Shown one piece after another: positions 1-7,878 of a stretch of 8,589 nucleotides of DNA. The first letter of the stretch is position 1. Every line of letters begins with the position of its first letter. The stretch lies in the NCBI GenBank assembly GCA_003497505.1, contig DNNV01000339.1, positions 1-8,589 of the forward strand, written 5' to 3'. Source of the DNA: Clostridiales bacterium. GTDB lineage: Bacteria > Bacillota > Clostridia > Tissierellales > Sedimentibacteraceae. The position numbers were made by a program, and so were the translations under genes. The notes beneath the pieces were generated by a model. The model saw nothing but the letters and a program-made list of their open reading frames with translations, was not told the DNA's origin and made no database searches.

Positions 1-884
1 TCTTCTTCGGCTCTTTCCGTAAGTATATTCCTTACTTCTCTTTCGATGGACGGAGCTATTAGGCGCTTGTAGCTGTCCTCAATGGCAGAATTATAATAAG
101 CGGCTGTTATTGCCGATTCGTTTGTAATTTCCTTTGATTTTAAATAATTTATGACTTTGTCGTCCGGAGTTTTAAGCTTGACTTTGAGTTTCTTTTCAGA
201 CTCACCTCTGTTTATGGCAAGTATTCTGTGATTTGCAACCTTGTTTATCGCTTCCTCAAACTTGTAGTACATTTCGTACACAGTTTTTTCTTCCGCATCA
301 GCTGCTTCTGATGTCAGTATTCCGTCTGCTATGTAAATTTCCCTGATGTGCTTTCTGTAATCGGCATTGTCAGAAACCATTTCGGCTATTATATCGCAGG
401 CTCCTTCGTATGCTTCTTTTACATTTTTAACGCCTTTCTCTTCATCTATGAATGGCTTTGCTATTTCTTCTAAATTACCCTCTACTATATTCTGAGCAAG
501 GATGATAGCCGCCAAAGGCTCAAGTCCCTTTTCTTTTGCTTTTGAAGCCCTTGTTGACTTTTTTTGCTTGTATGGTCTGTACAAGTCCTCAACTCTCTGC
601 ATAACATCGGCATTGAGTATTTCATCCTTCAGCTCCTCTGTAAGTTTGCCCTGCTCTTCAATGAGGCGTATAACCTCTTCCTTGCGAGCCTCTAAGTTTC
701 TAAGATAAATAAGCCTCTCATACATGTCCCTTAAAACAACGTCATCCAAGGAGCCTGTCTGCTCCTTGCGGTAACGTGCAATGAAAGGAATTGTATTTCC
801 TTCGTCAATGAGGTTTACAGTATTTTCTACCTGAAAAGGCTTGACATTAAACTCTTCACATAAAATTTTATTTATATCTATCAT
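1..884 (-). CDS. tex: Tex family transcription accessory protein, N-terminal part (gene runs off left edge)
   Basis: Tex is a conserved bacterial nucleic-acid-binding protein related to eukaryotic Spt6. It acts in the cytoplasm on transcription and RNA; its exact role varies between species. The window holds the first 294 codons of a protein normally over 700 residues, so the YqgF-like nuclease-fold, helix-hairpin-helix and C-terminal S1 domains lie outside. Hallmarks seen are NTIPFIARYRKEQTG at residues 30-44, DLYRPYKQKKSTRASKA near residues 97-113, HRILAINRGE at 219-228 and LIAPSIEREVRNILTERAEE at the cut end. The frame is open throughout. The ATG at 884 is preceded by AAGGGAGAGAGTA, a good ribosome binding site, and the Tex-typical N-terminus starts there. 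It lies 32 bases after prfB with no visible terminator, so co-transcription is likely. Family assignment is firm; the symbol follows family usage. Confidence 0.95.
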   Translation of the reverse strand, partial: MIDINKILCEEFNVKPFQVENTVNLIDEGNTIPFIARYRKEQTGSLDDVVLRDMYERLIYLRNLEARKEEVIRLIEEQGKLTEELKDEILNADVMQRVEDLYRPYKQKKSTRASKAKEKGLEPLAAIILAQNIVEGNLEEIAKPFIDEEKGVKNVKEAYEGACDIIAEMVSDNADYRKHIREIYIADGILTSEAADAEEKTVYEMYYKFEEAINKVANHRILAINRGESEKKLKVKLKTPDDKVINYLKSKEITNESAITAAYYNSAIEDSYKRLIAPSIEREVRNILTERAEE

Positions 885-916
885 TACTCTCTCCCTTGTT
901 AACAATTATTGCCGCT

Positions 917-2036
917 TTATTTCCCCAGCTGCTCCAGCGATTTCATTTTAAGATACTCATTCATAAACATATCAAGATTTCCGTCCATTACGGACTGCAC
1001 ATTTGCTGTTTCCGCATTTGTGCGGTGATCCTTAACCATGCTGTAGGGATGAAATACATAAGAGCGTATCTGGCTTCCCCACGCAATCTGGTTGTACTTG
1101 CCCTGAATGTCCTCAATCTTTTCCTTATTTTCCATCTGCTTTATTTCAATAAGCTTTGATTTAAGCATCCTCATGGCAGTTTCTCTGTTGCTGTGCTGAG
1201 ATCTTTGATTCTGGCATGAAACCACCACTCCCGTAGGTATGTGGGTTATGCGTATTGCGGAGTCGGTGGTATTTACGTGCTGGCCGCCGGCACCGCTTGA
1301 ACGGTAGGTATCAACCCTTATGTCAGATTCATTGATTTCTATATCATCATCATCCTCTATCTCCGGTGTAACATCAACGGAAGCAAAAGATGTGTGACGG
1401 CGGTTTGACGAATCAAAGGGCGATATGCGCACTAAACGATGAACACCTTTTTCTGATTTCAAGTATCCGTAGGCATTTTCTCCCTCAATCAGCATAGTCA
1501 CGCTTTTTATTCCGGCCTCTGTGTCCGGAAGAATATCCAGCACCGTCATGCTGTAACCACGAGACTCAATCCACCTGGTATACATGCGATAAAGCATGTC
1601 TGCCCAGTCCTGTGCCTCCGTGCCGCCTGCTCCGGCATGAATTGACAATATGGCGCTGTTTTTGTCAAATTCACCGCTCAAAAGAGCCACTATGCGGGCG
1701 TCCTCCAAAAGTGCGCCCACATCGCTCATGTTTTTTCTGAGCTCAGGCATGTGGCTTTCATCATCTTCATCGCGAATCATTTCCGCAAACAATTCCAGCT
1801 CCTCAACCTGCTGCTTCAGACTTTTATATTCGTTTATTCTGTCCGTATTATGCTTAAGTTTTTGGGACACCTTTTGAGCTCTTTCCTGGTTGTTCCAGAA
1901 ATCAGGCTCCTGCATTTCAGATTCAAGCAAAATATTTTCTTCTTCTAATTTTGCCAGGTCAAAGTGAACCACCGACCTCGTTTAATATTTCATTAAATCT
2001 CTTAAGATTTTCCGTAACCTCGTACAAATCTACCAA
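917..2036 (-). CDS. prfB: Peptide chain release factor 2 (RF2), expressed by programmed +1 frameshift
   Basis: RF2 recognises UGA and UAA in the ribosomal A site and triggers hydrolysis of the finished peptide. Translation from TTG at 2036 gives 25 codons ending in GGSL, then an in-frame TGA at 1961-1959. Skipping one base (CTT TGA C read as CTT, GAC) continues as DLAKLEEEN to TAA at 917, 372 residues in all. The stop-codon-reading SPF motif falls at 205-207 and the catalytic GGQ at 250-252, the same numbers as E. coli RF2, which supports both the start and the single +1 shift. The SPF motif (not PxT) separates it from RF1. The TTG has an AGAGGGAG site 8 bases upstream and an in-frame TAA at 2054. 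A GTG at 1972 opens the second frame but would lose the normal N-terminus, so I reject it. RF2 shortage should favour the shift, giving autoregulation. It follows secA, a common Firmicutes order. Confidence 0.96.
1958..1979 (-). promoter_or_regulatory. prfB programmed +1 frameshift site (CTT TGA C with upstream SD-like bases)
   Basis: On the minus strand the message reads GAGGTCGGTGGTTCA, then CTT (1964-1962), TGA (1961-1959) and C (1958). CTT TGA C is the canonical RF2 slippery site: peptidyl-tRNA-Leu slips one base forward when RF2 is scarce, and a C after UGA weakens termination. The stimulatory Shine-Dalgarno element is normally about 3 bases before CTT. Here the purine-rich GAGGT (1979-1975) and GGTGG (1973-1969) are present, but neither is as strong or as exactly spaced as the E. 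coli AGGGGG. The site is certain from the frame change; how strongly the SD-like bases stimulate it is inference. Confidence 0.94.
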
Positions 2037-2044
2037 TATATCAA

Positions 2045-2052
2045 CTCCCTCT
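2045..2052 (-). promoter_or_regulatory. Ribosome binding site that fixes the TTG start of prfB
   Basis: AGAGGGAG on the minus strand ends 8 bases before TTG at 2036-2034. Reading back in frame from that TTG gives no ATG or GTG before the stop TAA at 2054-2052, so the TTG is the best-supported start. A second TTG at 2044 is out of frame and meets a stop within a few codons. Confidence 0.8.
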
Positions 2053-2087
2053 TATTCTTATTTATTCTAATATTCACATTTATTCTA
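2051..2087 (-). repeat. Degenerate 9-base A-rich repeat between secA and prfB
   Basis: Read on the minus strand, the spacer between the secA stop and the prfB ribosome binding site is built from units close to AGAATAAAT with a 9-base period: AGAATAAAT, GTGAATATT, AGAATAAAT, AAGAATAAG. Two exact 10-base copies of TAGAATAAAT start 18 bases apart, and the first overlaps the secA stop codon. The stretch has almost no G or C, so the mRNA there should be unstructured. It could leave the prfB start open to ribosomes, or simply reflect low complexity. Confidence 0.45.
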
Positions 2088-4844
2088 TTCTTCGCCTGCT
2101 CCGCAGCACTTTTTATATTTTTTGCCGCTTCCGCATGGGCACGGATCATTTCTGCCCACTTTTTTATCTTTCTTAACAACAGGCTGAGGTTTGCCCCCAC
2201 TTAGGTCACCTCCGCTGGTCCCCGTGATTCTTGCAACCTCTTTACGCTGCATTTTTTCCTGAGGCTTCACCCTCATGAGCATTTTCACCGTGTCTTCCTG
2301 TATTTCGGCAGTCATTTCTTCAAACATATCAAAGCCTTCCACCTGGTAAGCTCTCACTGGGTCTTCGTTTCCTATGGCGCGAAGCCCGATTCCCTGTCTC
2401 AGCTGGTCCATGGCATCTATGTGGTCAATCCATTTTGTATCAACATTTCTGAGAAGCACTATTCTTTCAATCTCTCTGAATACATCCGCTCCGAACTCAT
2501 CTTCCTGCCTTGCATAGTGCCTGATTGCAGCATCTGATGCACGCTGCTTCATCATTTCCTTTGTTATGTTTTCCTTGCTTTCTCCTTCAAAGCTTATGAG
2601 TACGGAGAATGTTTCTGCAATATATTTTGTATATCCTTCTATATCCCAGTTGTCGGAATATCTTTCATCTGTTGTGTATGTCTGCAGCCCGCTGTCTATG
2701 AGTCCTTCAACCATATTGGTTATATATTCTTTTAAGTCCTCTCCCAGAAGAACTCTTCTTCTTTCGTTGTATATAACCTCTCTCTGCTTGTTCATTACAT
2801 TGTCATACTGGAGAACATGCTTTCTTATATCGAAGTTTCTGCCTTCAACTCTGGACTGTGCAGTCTCTATGGTTCTTGTGAGCATTCCTGCTTCCAGAGG
2901 CTCATCCTCTGGCATTTTCAGAGTCTCTATAATGGACCTCACCTTGTCACCGGCAAACAGCCTCATCAAATCATCCTCAAGGGATATATAGAAGCGTGTT
3001 GAACCAGGGTCTCCCTGTCTTCCGGAACGCCCTCTCAGCTGATTGTCGATACGTCTTGATTCATGACGCTCTGTGCCTATTATATGAAGTCCTCCTGCAT
3101 CACGGACTCTCTGCTGCTCGTCTGCAAGGTCATTCTTGGACTGCTCAAGATATTCCTTGTATGTCTTTCTCGCTTCAAGTATTTCCTCATCAGCCGTTTC
3201 GTTGAAGCCGTCTGCCTGAGAAATCAGCTCTTCAGAAAAGCCCTTTTGCTTCATCTTATGCTTCGCAAGAAACTCAGGGTTTCCTCCAAGCACAATGTCT
3301 GTTCCTCTACCTGCCATGTTTGTGGCAATAGTAACAGCTCCGAAACGTCCTGCTTGAGCAACTATTTCTGCTTCCTTCTCATGCTGCTTTGCGTTCAGCA
3401 CCTCGTGCTTAACTCCCTGCTTTTTGAGAAGCTTACTTAAAAGTTCAGATTTTTCTATTGAAATGGTGCCAACAAGTATTGGCTGTCCAGTGCTATGTCT
3501 TTCTATTATTTCCTTTATAACTGCATTGTATTTTCCTTCTTCACCCTTGTATACCACATCTTCGAAGTCTTTTCTCACAACCTCTTTATTTGTGGGTATC
3601 TCAATAACATCCACGCCGTAAATTTCTCTGAACTCATTTTCCTCTGTCTTTGCAGTACCAGTCATACCGGAAAGCTTCTTGTACATTCTGAAATAGTTCT
3701 GGAACGTGATTGTTGCAAGAGTTTTGGATTCTTTTCGGACCTCTATTCTTTCCTTTGCCTCTATGGCCTGATGCAGACCGTTTGAATACCTTCTTCCGTA
3801 CATTATACGTCCGGTAAACTCATCTACAATCAGAACCTCTCCATCATTAACAATGTAGTCGATATCTCTCTTCATTGTATTGTGAGCCTTCAGGGCCTGA
3901 TTAATATGATGTGATATTTCCATGTTTTCCTGATCCGCAAGGTTTTCAAGGTTGAAAAATCTCTCAGCCTTGGATATTCCTCGGGCGGTCAGAGTTACGT
4001 TCTTGCCCTTTTCGTCAACTATGAAATCTACGGTTTCATCCTCATCCACGTCGCCCATGAAGTAATCCATCTTTGTTTTCTTATCTTCGGGAGCTTGAAT
4101 TTTCCCTTTCAGCGTAGTAACAAAGCTGTTTGCCAGCTCATAAAGGTTTGTTGATTTGTCTCCCTCGCCGGAAATAATCAAAGGAGTTCTCGCCTCGTCT
4201 ATCAATATGGAGTCAACCTCGTCTATGATGCAGTAGCTCAAATCTCTCTGAGCCATTTCTTCCTTGCGGATTACCATGTTATCTCTCAGATAGTCGAATC
4301 CAAATTCATTGTTTGTTCCGTATGTTATGTCGCTCTGGTATGCTCTTGTTCTTTCTTCCTTGGTTATTCCATGGACAATACAGCCCACCGAAAGACCTAA
4401 GAAATTGTGAACCTTGCCCATCCATTCGCAGTCACGCTTTGCCAGATAGTCATTGACAGTTACAACATGCACTCCTTTTCCTTCAAGTGCATTCAAATAT
4501 ACAGGGAGTGTAGAAACAAGCGTCTTACCTTCACCTGTTCTCATTTCAGCTATACGTCCCTGATGCAGTACCATACCGCCTATGAGCTGCACCCTGTAGT
4601 GCTTTTGTCCTAAAACTCTCCATGCAGCTTCTCTTACAACAGCAAATGCTTCCGGGAGTATATCATCCTTTGTTTCTCCATTTGCAAGCCTTTCCTTGAA
4701 CTCTGCAGTCTTTGCTCTCAGCTGTTCGTCGCTCAGTGCAGCCATCTCGCCTTCCATGGACAGTATTTTGTCAACGGTTGGCTCTAATCTTTTAACTTCT
4801 TTGTCACTGTAGGAACCAAAAATTTTCTCTAAAAACTTTTTCAT
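2085..4844 (-). CDS. secA: Preprotein translocase ATPase SecA
   Basis: SecA is the ATP-driven motor that pushes unfolded preproteins through the SecYEG channel at the cytoplasmic membrane. At 919 residues it has the full domain order. NBD1 carries Walker A MRTGEGKT (101-108) and the [12 protein letters not shown] box (208-219). The preprotein cross-linking region lies roughly at 225-375. NBD2 carries [10 protein letters not shown] (508-517), [20 protein letters not shown] (590-609) and helicase-like arginines. The scaffold/wing region includes the two-helix segment around 801-845. The C-terminal SEC-C zinc motif is C902-x-C904-x8-C913-C914. About 60 residues (523-582) separate [11 protein letters not shown] from AGGLHIIG in NBD2, longer than the short loop of B. 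subtilis SecA. The ATG at 4844 follows AAAGGA. The upstream gene's TAG runs straight into GGAGAAAGG, so the genes are probably translationally coupled. The zinc tail suggests SecB-like or ribosome contacts, which is inference. Confidence 0.99.
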   Translation of the reverse strand: MKKFLEKIFGSYSDKEVKRLEPTVDKILSMEGEMAALSDEQLRAKTAEFKERLANGETKDDILPEAFAVVREAAWRVLGQKHYRVQLIGGMVLHQGRIAEMRTGEGKTLVSTLPVYLNALEGKGVHVVTVNDYLAKRDCEWMGKVHNFLGLSVGCIVHGITKEERTRAYQSDITYGTNNEFGFDYLRDNMVIRKEEMAQRDLSYCIIDEVDSILIDEARTPLIISGEGDKSTNLYELANSFVTTLKGKIQAPEDKKTKMDYFMGDVDEDETVDFIVDEKGKNVTLTARGISKAERFFNLENLADQENMEISHHINQALKAHNTMKRDIDYIVNDGEVLIVDEFTGRIMYGRRYSNGLHQAIEAKERIEVRKESKTLATITFQNYFRMYKKLSGMTGTAKTEENEFREIYGVDVIEIPTNKEVVRKDFEDVVYKGEEGKYNAVIKEIIERHSTGQPILVGTISIEKSELLSKLLKKQGVKHEVLNAKQHEKEAEIVAQAGRFGAVTIATNMAGRGTDIVLGGNPEFLAKHKMKQKGFSEELISQADGFNETADEEILEARKTYKEYLEQSKNDLADEQQRVRDAGGLHIIGTERHESRRIDNQLRGRSGRQGDPGSTRFYISLEDDLMRLFAGDKVRSIIETLKMPEDEPLEAGMLTRTIETAQSRVEGRNFDIRKHVLQYDNVMNKQREVIYNERRRVLLGEDLKEYITNMVEGLIDSGLQTYTTDERYSDNWDIEGYTKYIAETFSVLISFEGESKENITKEMMKQRASDAAIRHYARQEDEFGADVFREIERIVLLRNVDTKWIDHIDAMDQLRQGIGLRAIGNEDPVRAYQVEGFDMFEEMTAEIQEDTVKMLMRVKPQEKMQRKEVARITGTSGGDLSGGKPQPVVKKDKKVGRNDPCPCGSGKKYKKCCGAGEE

Positions 4845-4859
4845 AATGTATCCTTTCTC

Positions 4860-6083
4860 CTATACTACTGAACTGAAATATCCGGCCGTATATCCCGAGC
4901 TCCATGCCCACTGAAGGTTAAATCCACCGCAATCACCGTCCACATCAAGCAGCTCGCCCGATAAATACAGTCCCCTTACCTTTGCTGATTCAAGGGTCTT
5001 AGGATTTACCTCAGACATATCCACTCCACCTGCAGTAGACTGCGCCTGCTGCCACGTGTTATGTCCGGTAACTTCAAATTTCCATCCTTTAAGAATGTCT
5101 ATCATTTTATATATTTCTTTCTTGTTTAATTTTCCGCATTTTTTCTTGAGGTCTTCAAAGCCTGCTTCCATGAGAACAACAGGTATGAGGTTTTTATTTA
5201 TGAATCCTATAAGTCCTTCCTCGATGCTTTTGTAGCCAATCCTGCCGAACCTTGCACTCAATATGTCATAAAGCTCCACCTGTGTGGTATGGGGAAACAT
5301 ATCCACCGTCACAAATACCTTGTTCTTATTATTAAGCTCCTCAATAACCTTCCTGCTTATCTGAAGAACCGGAGGTCCCGATATTCCGTATTCCGTAAAA
5401 AGGATTTCGCCTTCGTCCTCACGTACAACTCCTTTATCGGTGAATCCCTTCACTGTTCCGTCAAATCTTATTCCTGATATTCTTTTAAAATACTTTCCTT
5501 CAAGCTTAAGCTGCACAAGTGCCGGAAATGTTTCAACTATTTTATGACCGAAACTCTTGGCAATATCGTATCCCTTGCCGTCTGAACCCAGCTGGGGGCT
5601 TGCCTTGCCGCCTGTGGCAAGAATAACTTTGTCAGCCTGAAAGCTGCCGCTCTTACCTATAATACTGAATTTATCTTTATTTTTTCTTAATTCAGTTATT
5701 TCGCAATCCGTTACTTCTTCAATTCCCAGTCTCTGCACCTCATATCTCAGCACATCCAGCATGCTCGAAGCCTGAAGAGAAGACGGATACACTTTTCCAA
5801 GCTCGCCCACATATGGAGCAATACCTAAGTCTTCAAAAAAATTCAGAGTTGCATGCAGGTCAAAATAATCCAGTACAGCCTCGGCATTCTTAATGTTTTT
5901 GCCGTGGTAGCGGTGTATGGACATATCCATGTTTGTATAATTGCATCTGCCGTTGCCTGTTGCCAGTATTTTTTTGCCCACTCTGTTCATTTTTTCATAA
6001 ATTGTTACTTGGGCTCCGTTCCTTGCCGCTGCAATTGCCGCAATCAAGCCCGAGGCTCCTCCCCCGATAACAGCTATCTTCAT
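4860..6083 (-). CDS. BaiN/HI0933-family NAD(P)/FAD-dependent oxidoreductase
   Basis: This is a 407-residue soluble flavoprotein, usual length for the family. It has an N-terminal FAD-binding Rossmann motif GGGASG (7-12) with acidic E30 closing the second strand. Further family blocks are GRCNYTN (45-51), ATGGKASPQLGSDGKGY (156-172), FTEYGISGPPVL (229-240), the TAGGVDMSEVNPKTL block (350-364) and a C-terminal FAD-contacting segment with GELLDVDGDCGGFNLQWAWS (376-395). Family members include E. coli YhiN, H. influenzae HI0933 and Clostridium scindens BaiN. BaiN has been linked to bile-acid dehydroxylation, but most members sit outside bai operons and have no proven substrate. No bai gene is visible here, so I infer no bile-acid role. 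The ATG at 6083 follows GAGGAAAAAG, and its upstream neighbour ends in tandem TAA TAG 12 bases away, pointing to one transcript. Confidence 0.9.
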   Translation of the reverse strand: MKIAVIGGGASGLIAAIAAARNGAQVTIYEKMNRVGKKILATGNGRCNYTNMDMSIHRYHGKNIKNAEAVLDYFDLHATLNFFEDLGIAPYVGELGKVYPSSLQASSMLDVLRYEVQRLGIEEVTDCEITELRKNKDKFSIIGKSGSFQADKVILATGGKASPQLGSDGKGYDIAKSFGHKIVETFPALVQLKLEGKYFKRISGIRFDGTVKGFTDKGVVREDEGEILFTEYGISGPPVLQISRKVIEELNNKNKVFVTVDMFPHTTQVELYDILSARFGRIGYKSIEEGLIGFINKNLIPVVLMEAGFEDLKKKCGKLNKKEIYKMIDILKGWKFEVTGHNTWQQAQSTAGGVDMSEVNPKTLESAKVRGLYLSGELLDVDGDCGGFNLQWAWSSGYTAGYFSSVV

Positions 6084-6095
6084 CTTTTTCCTCTA

Positions 6096-7700
6096 TTATT
6101 TATCAGTTTTATCCATTGTCTTATATGTCTTTATAATCTGCTCGGCAACCTTCAGCCCATCAATGGCCGCAGACATAATTCCTCCTGCATAGCCTGAGCC
6201 TTCTCCACATGGATAAATACCACGCACATTGCTTTGCAGATCGTCATCTCTTGTTATTCGCAGCGGGGATGATGTCCTCGTTTCCACTCCAGTAAGAACC
6301 GCATCGTCTCTGTCATAATTATCTAGCCATTTTCCGAAGGCGGTTATTCCCTCAGACAGACTTTCGCACACATAGGCAGGCAGACATTCCCACAGGTTGG
6401 CAAATGTTGCTCCCGGCCTGTATGTAGGATATATTTCCCCAAAGGCCGTCGAAACTCTTTTTTCTTTGAAATCCTTGAAAAGCTGCACCGGGGCATGATA
6501 ACTGCTTCCTCCCAGCTCGAATGCCTTTCTTTCGAATTCTCTTTGGAACTCAATTCCCGCCAGAGGATTTTCTTCGCCGCCGAAGTCCTCAGGGTTTATG
6601 GAAACAACCACCGCAGAATTGGCATTTTCCAAATCTCTTTCGTGGAAGCTCATACCGTTGGTAACAACGCCGCCCTTTTCAGAAGCAGATGCCGTAACCA
6701 CTCCTCCCGGGCACATGCAGAATGTGTAACAGCTTCTGCCATTCTTGCACTTATGTACAAATTTGTAATCTGCCGGCCCTAAATTAGGATGTCCCGCCAT
6801 CTCTCCGTACTGTGCCTCACTTATCATTTTTTGAGGATGCTCTATTCTCACACCAATTGCAAATGGCTTTGCCTTAAGCTCTAATTTTCCGTTGATCATT
6901 TCAAATGTATCTCTTGCGCTGTGACCTATGGCAAGCACAAGCACATCCGTATCTATTATATCACTTTCGGTTACAATCCTTTGAATTCTGTCGTCTTTTA
7001 CCTTAATGTCCGTAAGGCATTCTTCAAAACGGAAAGTACCTCCGAGACCTATTATCTTTTTTCGTATGTTTACAAGGCACTCTCTGAGTAAATCAGTGCC
7101 TATATGAGGTTTGTTTATAAATGTTATTTCTTCCGGAGCTCCTGCCTCAACAAATTCCTCCAGAACCTTTTTCCCCCTTTTTGACCTGTCCTTGATAAGG
7201 GTGTTGAGCTTGCCGTCCGAAAACGTCCCCGCTCCTCCTTCTCCGAACTGTATGTTAGAGCTTTCATTCAAAGTTCCGTCCTTCCAGAACCTGTCTATGT
7301 CCTTAACACGATCCTTTACCTTTTTTCCCCTTTCAAGCACTATGGGGTTATATCCCTTTTCTGCCAGCAGCAATGCACAAAATAATCCGGAAGGTCCACA
7401 GCCAACTATTACCGGCCTATTTTTCAGTTCATTTTCTCCGGTCGCTTCCGCCTCATACATAAAAGGCTCAATCAAGGTAATATTACTGTTTCTTTTAGAA
7501 ATTTTAATGTCGTGGTCAACGTCCACGTCCAAAGCATATATAAAAAGTATTTCTTCCTTTTTTCTTGCATCTATTGATTTTCTGAAAATTGACAATGAAT
7601 TTATTTCTTCTCTCTTTACTTTAAGCGCTTCCGCAGCTTTTATATACAAGTCCTCTTCGCTGTGATCTATAGGGAGCTTAACCTGCTGTATCCTAATCAT
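6096..7700 (-). CDS. COG2509-type FAD-dependent dehydrogenase of unknown substrate
   Basis: The protein has 534 residues and a two-part plan. Residues 1-80 form a small N-terminal domain typical of this family, opening MIRIQQVKLP and including RKSIDARKK. An FAD-binding core follows, with GCGPSG (100-105), acidic E123 in VLERG and FGEGGAGTFSDGKL (152-165). The C-terminal GIYPCGEGSGYAGGIMSAA (494-512) closes the FAD site. A cysteine group C318, C324, C328 and C330 sits around YTFCMCPGG, a family block. No signal peptide or membrane helix is seen, so it is probably cytoplasmic. Members are annotated only as uncharacterised FAD-dependent dehydrogenases; I know of no proven reaction. The ATG at 7700 is preceded by AGAGGTG (7711-7705), 4 bases away. 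It is the first gene of the minus-strand cluster, behind an extended -10 promoter, and is likely co-transcribed with the flavoprotein and secA downstream. Confidence 0.88.
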   Translation of the reverse strand: MIRIQQVKLPIDHSEEDLYIKAAEALKVKREEINSLSIFRKSIDARKKEEILFIYALDVDVDHDIKISKRNSNITLIEPFMYEAEATGENELKNRPVIVGCGPSGLFCALLLAEKGYNPIVLERGKKVKDRVKDIDRFWKDGTLNESSNIQFGEGGAGTFSDGKLNTLIKDRSKRGKKVLEEFVEAGAPEEITFINKPHIGTDLLRECLVNIRKKIIGLGGTFRFEECLTDIKVKDDRIQRIVTESDIIDTDVLVLAIGHSARDTFEMINGKLELKAKPFAIGVRIEHPQKMISEAQYGEMAGHPNLGPADYKFVHKCKNGRSCYTFCMCPGGVVTASASEKGGVVTNGMSFHERDLENANSAVVVSINPEDFGGEENPLAGIEFQREFERKAFELGGSSYHAPVQLFKDFKEKRVSTAFGEIYPTYRPGATFANLWECLPAYVCESLSEGITAFGKWLDNYDRDDAVLTGVETRTSSPLRITRDDDLQSNVRGIYPCGEGSGYAGGIMSAAIDGLKVAEQIIKTYKTMDKTDK

Positions 7701-7753
7701 GTTGCACCTCTGTATTTTTACGTTTAATAAATTGCTCTTAATATAACCTTATC

Positions 7754-7762
7754 ATTATACCA
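7754..7762 (-). promoter_or_regulatory. Extended -10 promoter for the minus-strand gene cluster
   Basis: On the minus strand the sequence is TGGTATAAT, a perfect -10 hexamer (7759-7754) with the TG of an extended -10 element. The -35 region 17 bases further up is AATAGAA-like and poor, which extended -10 promoters tolerate. Predicted transcription start is near 7747, giving a leader of about 47 bases before the ATG at 7700. No operator or riboswitch fold is evident in that leader. Confidence 0.7.
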
Positions 7763-7790
7763 TAAATTCAGAAATATTCTATTTAATTTT

Positions 7791-7819
7791 TTGACGCATT
7801 CCTTCCTGGATTAATAATA
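7791..7819 (+). promoter_or_regulatory. Candidate sigma-A type promoter for the EamA transporter gene
   Basis: TTGACG (7791-7796) is followed after 17 bases by AATAAT (7814-7819), each matching the consensus at five of six positions. Transcription would start near 7826, leaving about 53 bases of leader. A second possible -10, TACAAT at 7834-7839, has only TTAATA as a -35 and is less likely. This promoter lies back to back with the minus-strand promoter at 7754-7762. Confidence 0.55.
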
Positions 7820-7878
7820 TGCCTTTTTTTGCGTACAATATTACGGTCGTTGAATTACGCTGCAGTGAAGGAGTGTTT

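Noticed and set aside
1959..1961. In-frame TGA in prfB as a pseudogene mutation
   Set aside because: The TGA lies in the canonical RF2 slippery site and the two frames join to a full-length protein, so this is programmed recoding.
917..1972. prfB starting at GTG 1972
   Set aside because: It has no suitable ribosome binding site as a true start and drops the conserved N-terminal segment. The CTT TGA C site upstream explains the frame change.
2068..2086. Two TAGAAT hexamers as internal -10 promoters for prfB
   Set aside because: No acceptable -35 lies 16-18 bases upstream of either, and both are explained by the A-rich repeat.
2566..3785. Several plus-strand open frames opposite secA
   Set aside because: They are antisense to an intact, strongly conserved secA, lack start signals, and resemble no family.
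4860..6083. Bile-acid dehydroxylation gene baiN
   Set aside because: The family matches, but no other bai gene is nearby and the neighbourhood is housekeeping, so only the family name is justified.
7111..7665. Plus-strand open frame of 184 codons opposite the COG2509 gene
   Set aside because: It is the longest antisense frame but mirrors conserved flavoprotein codons. Its serine- and phenylalanine-rich translation is typical of reverse-strand reading.
7770..7780. AGAA-ATA-TTCT as a repressor operator
   Set aside because: Four-base arms in AT-rich DNA arise often by chance, and no regulator gene is present in the window.
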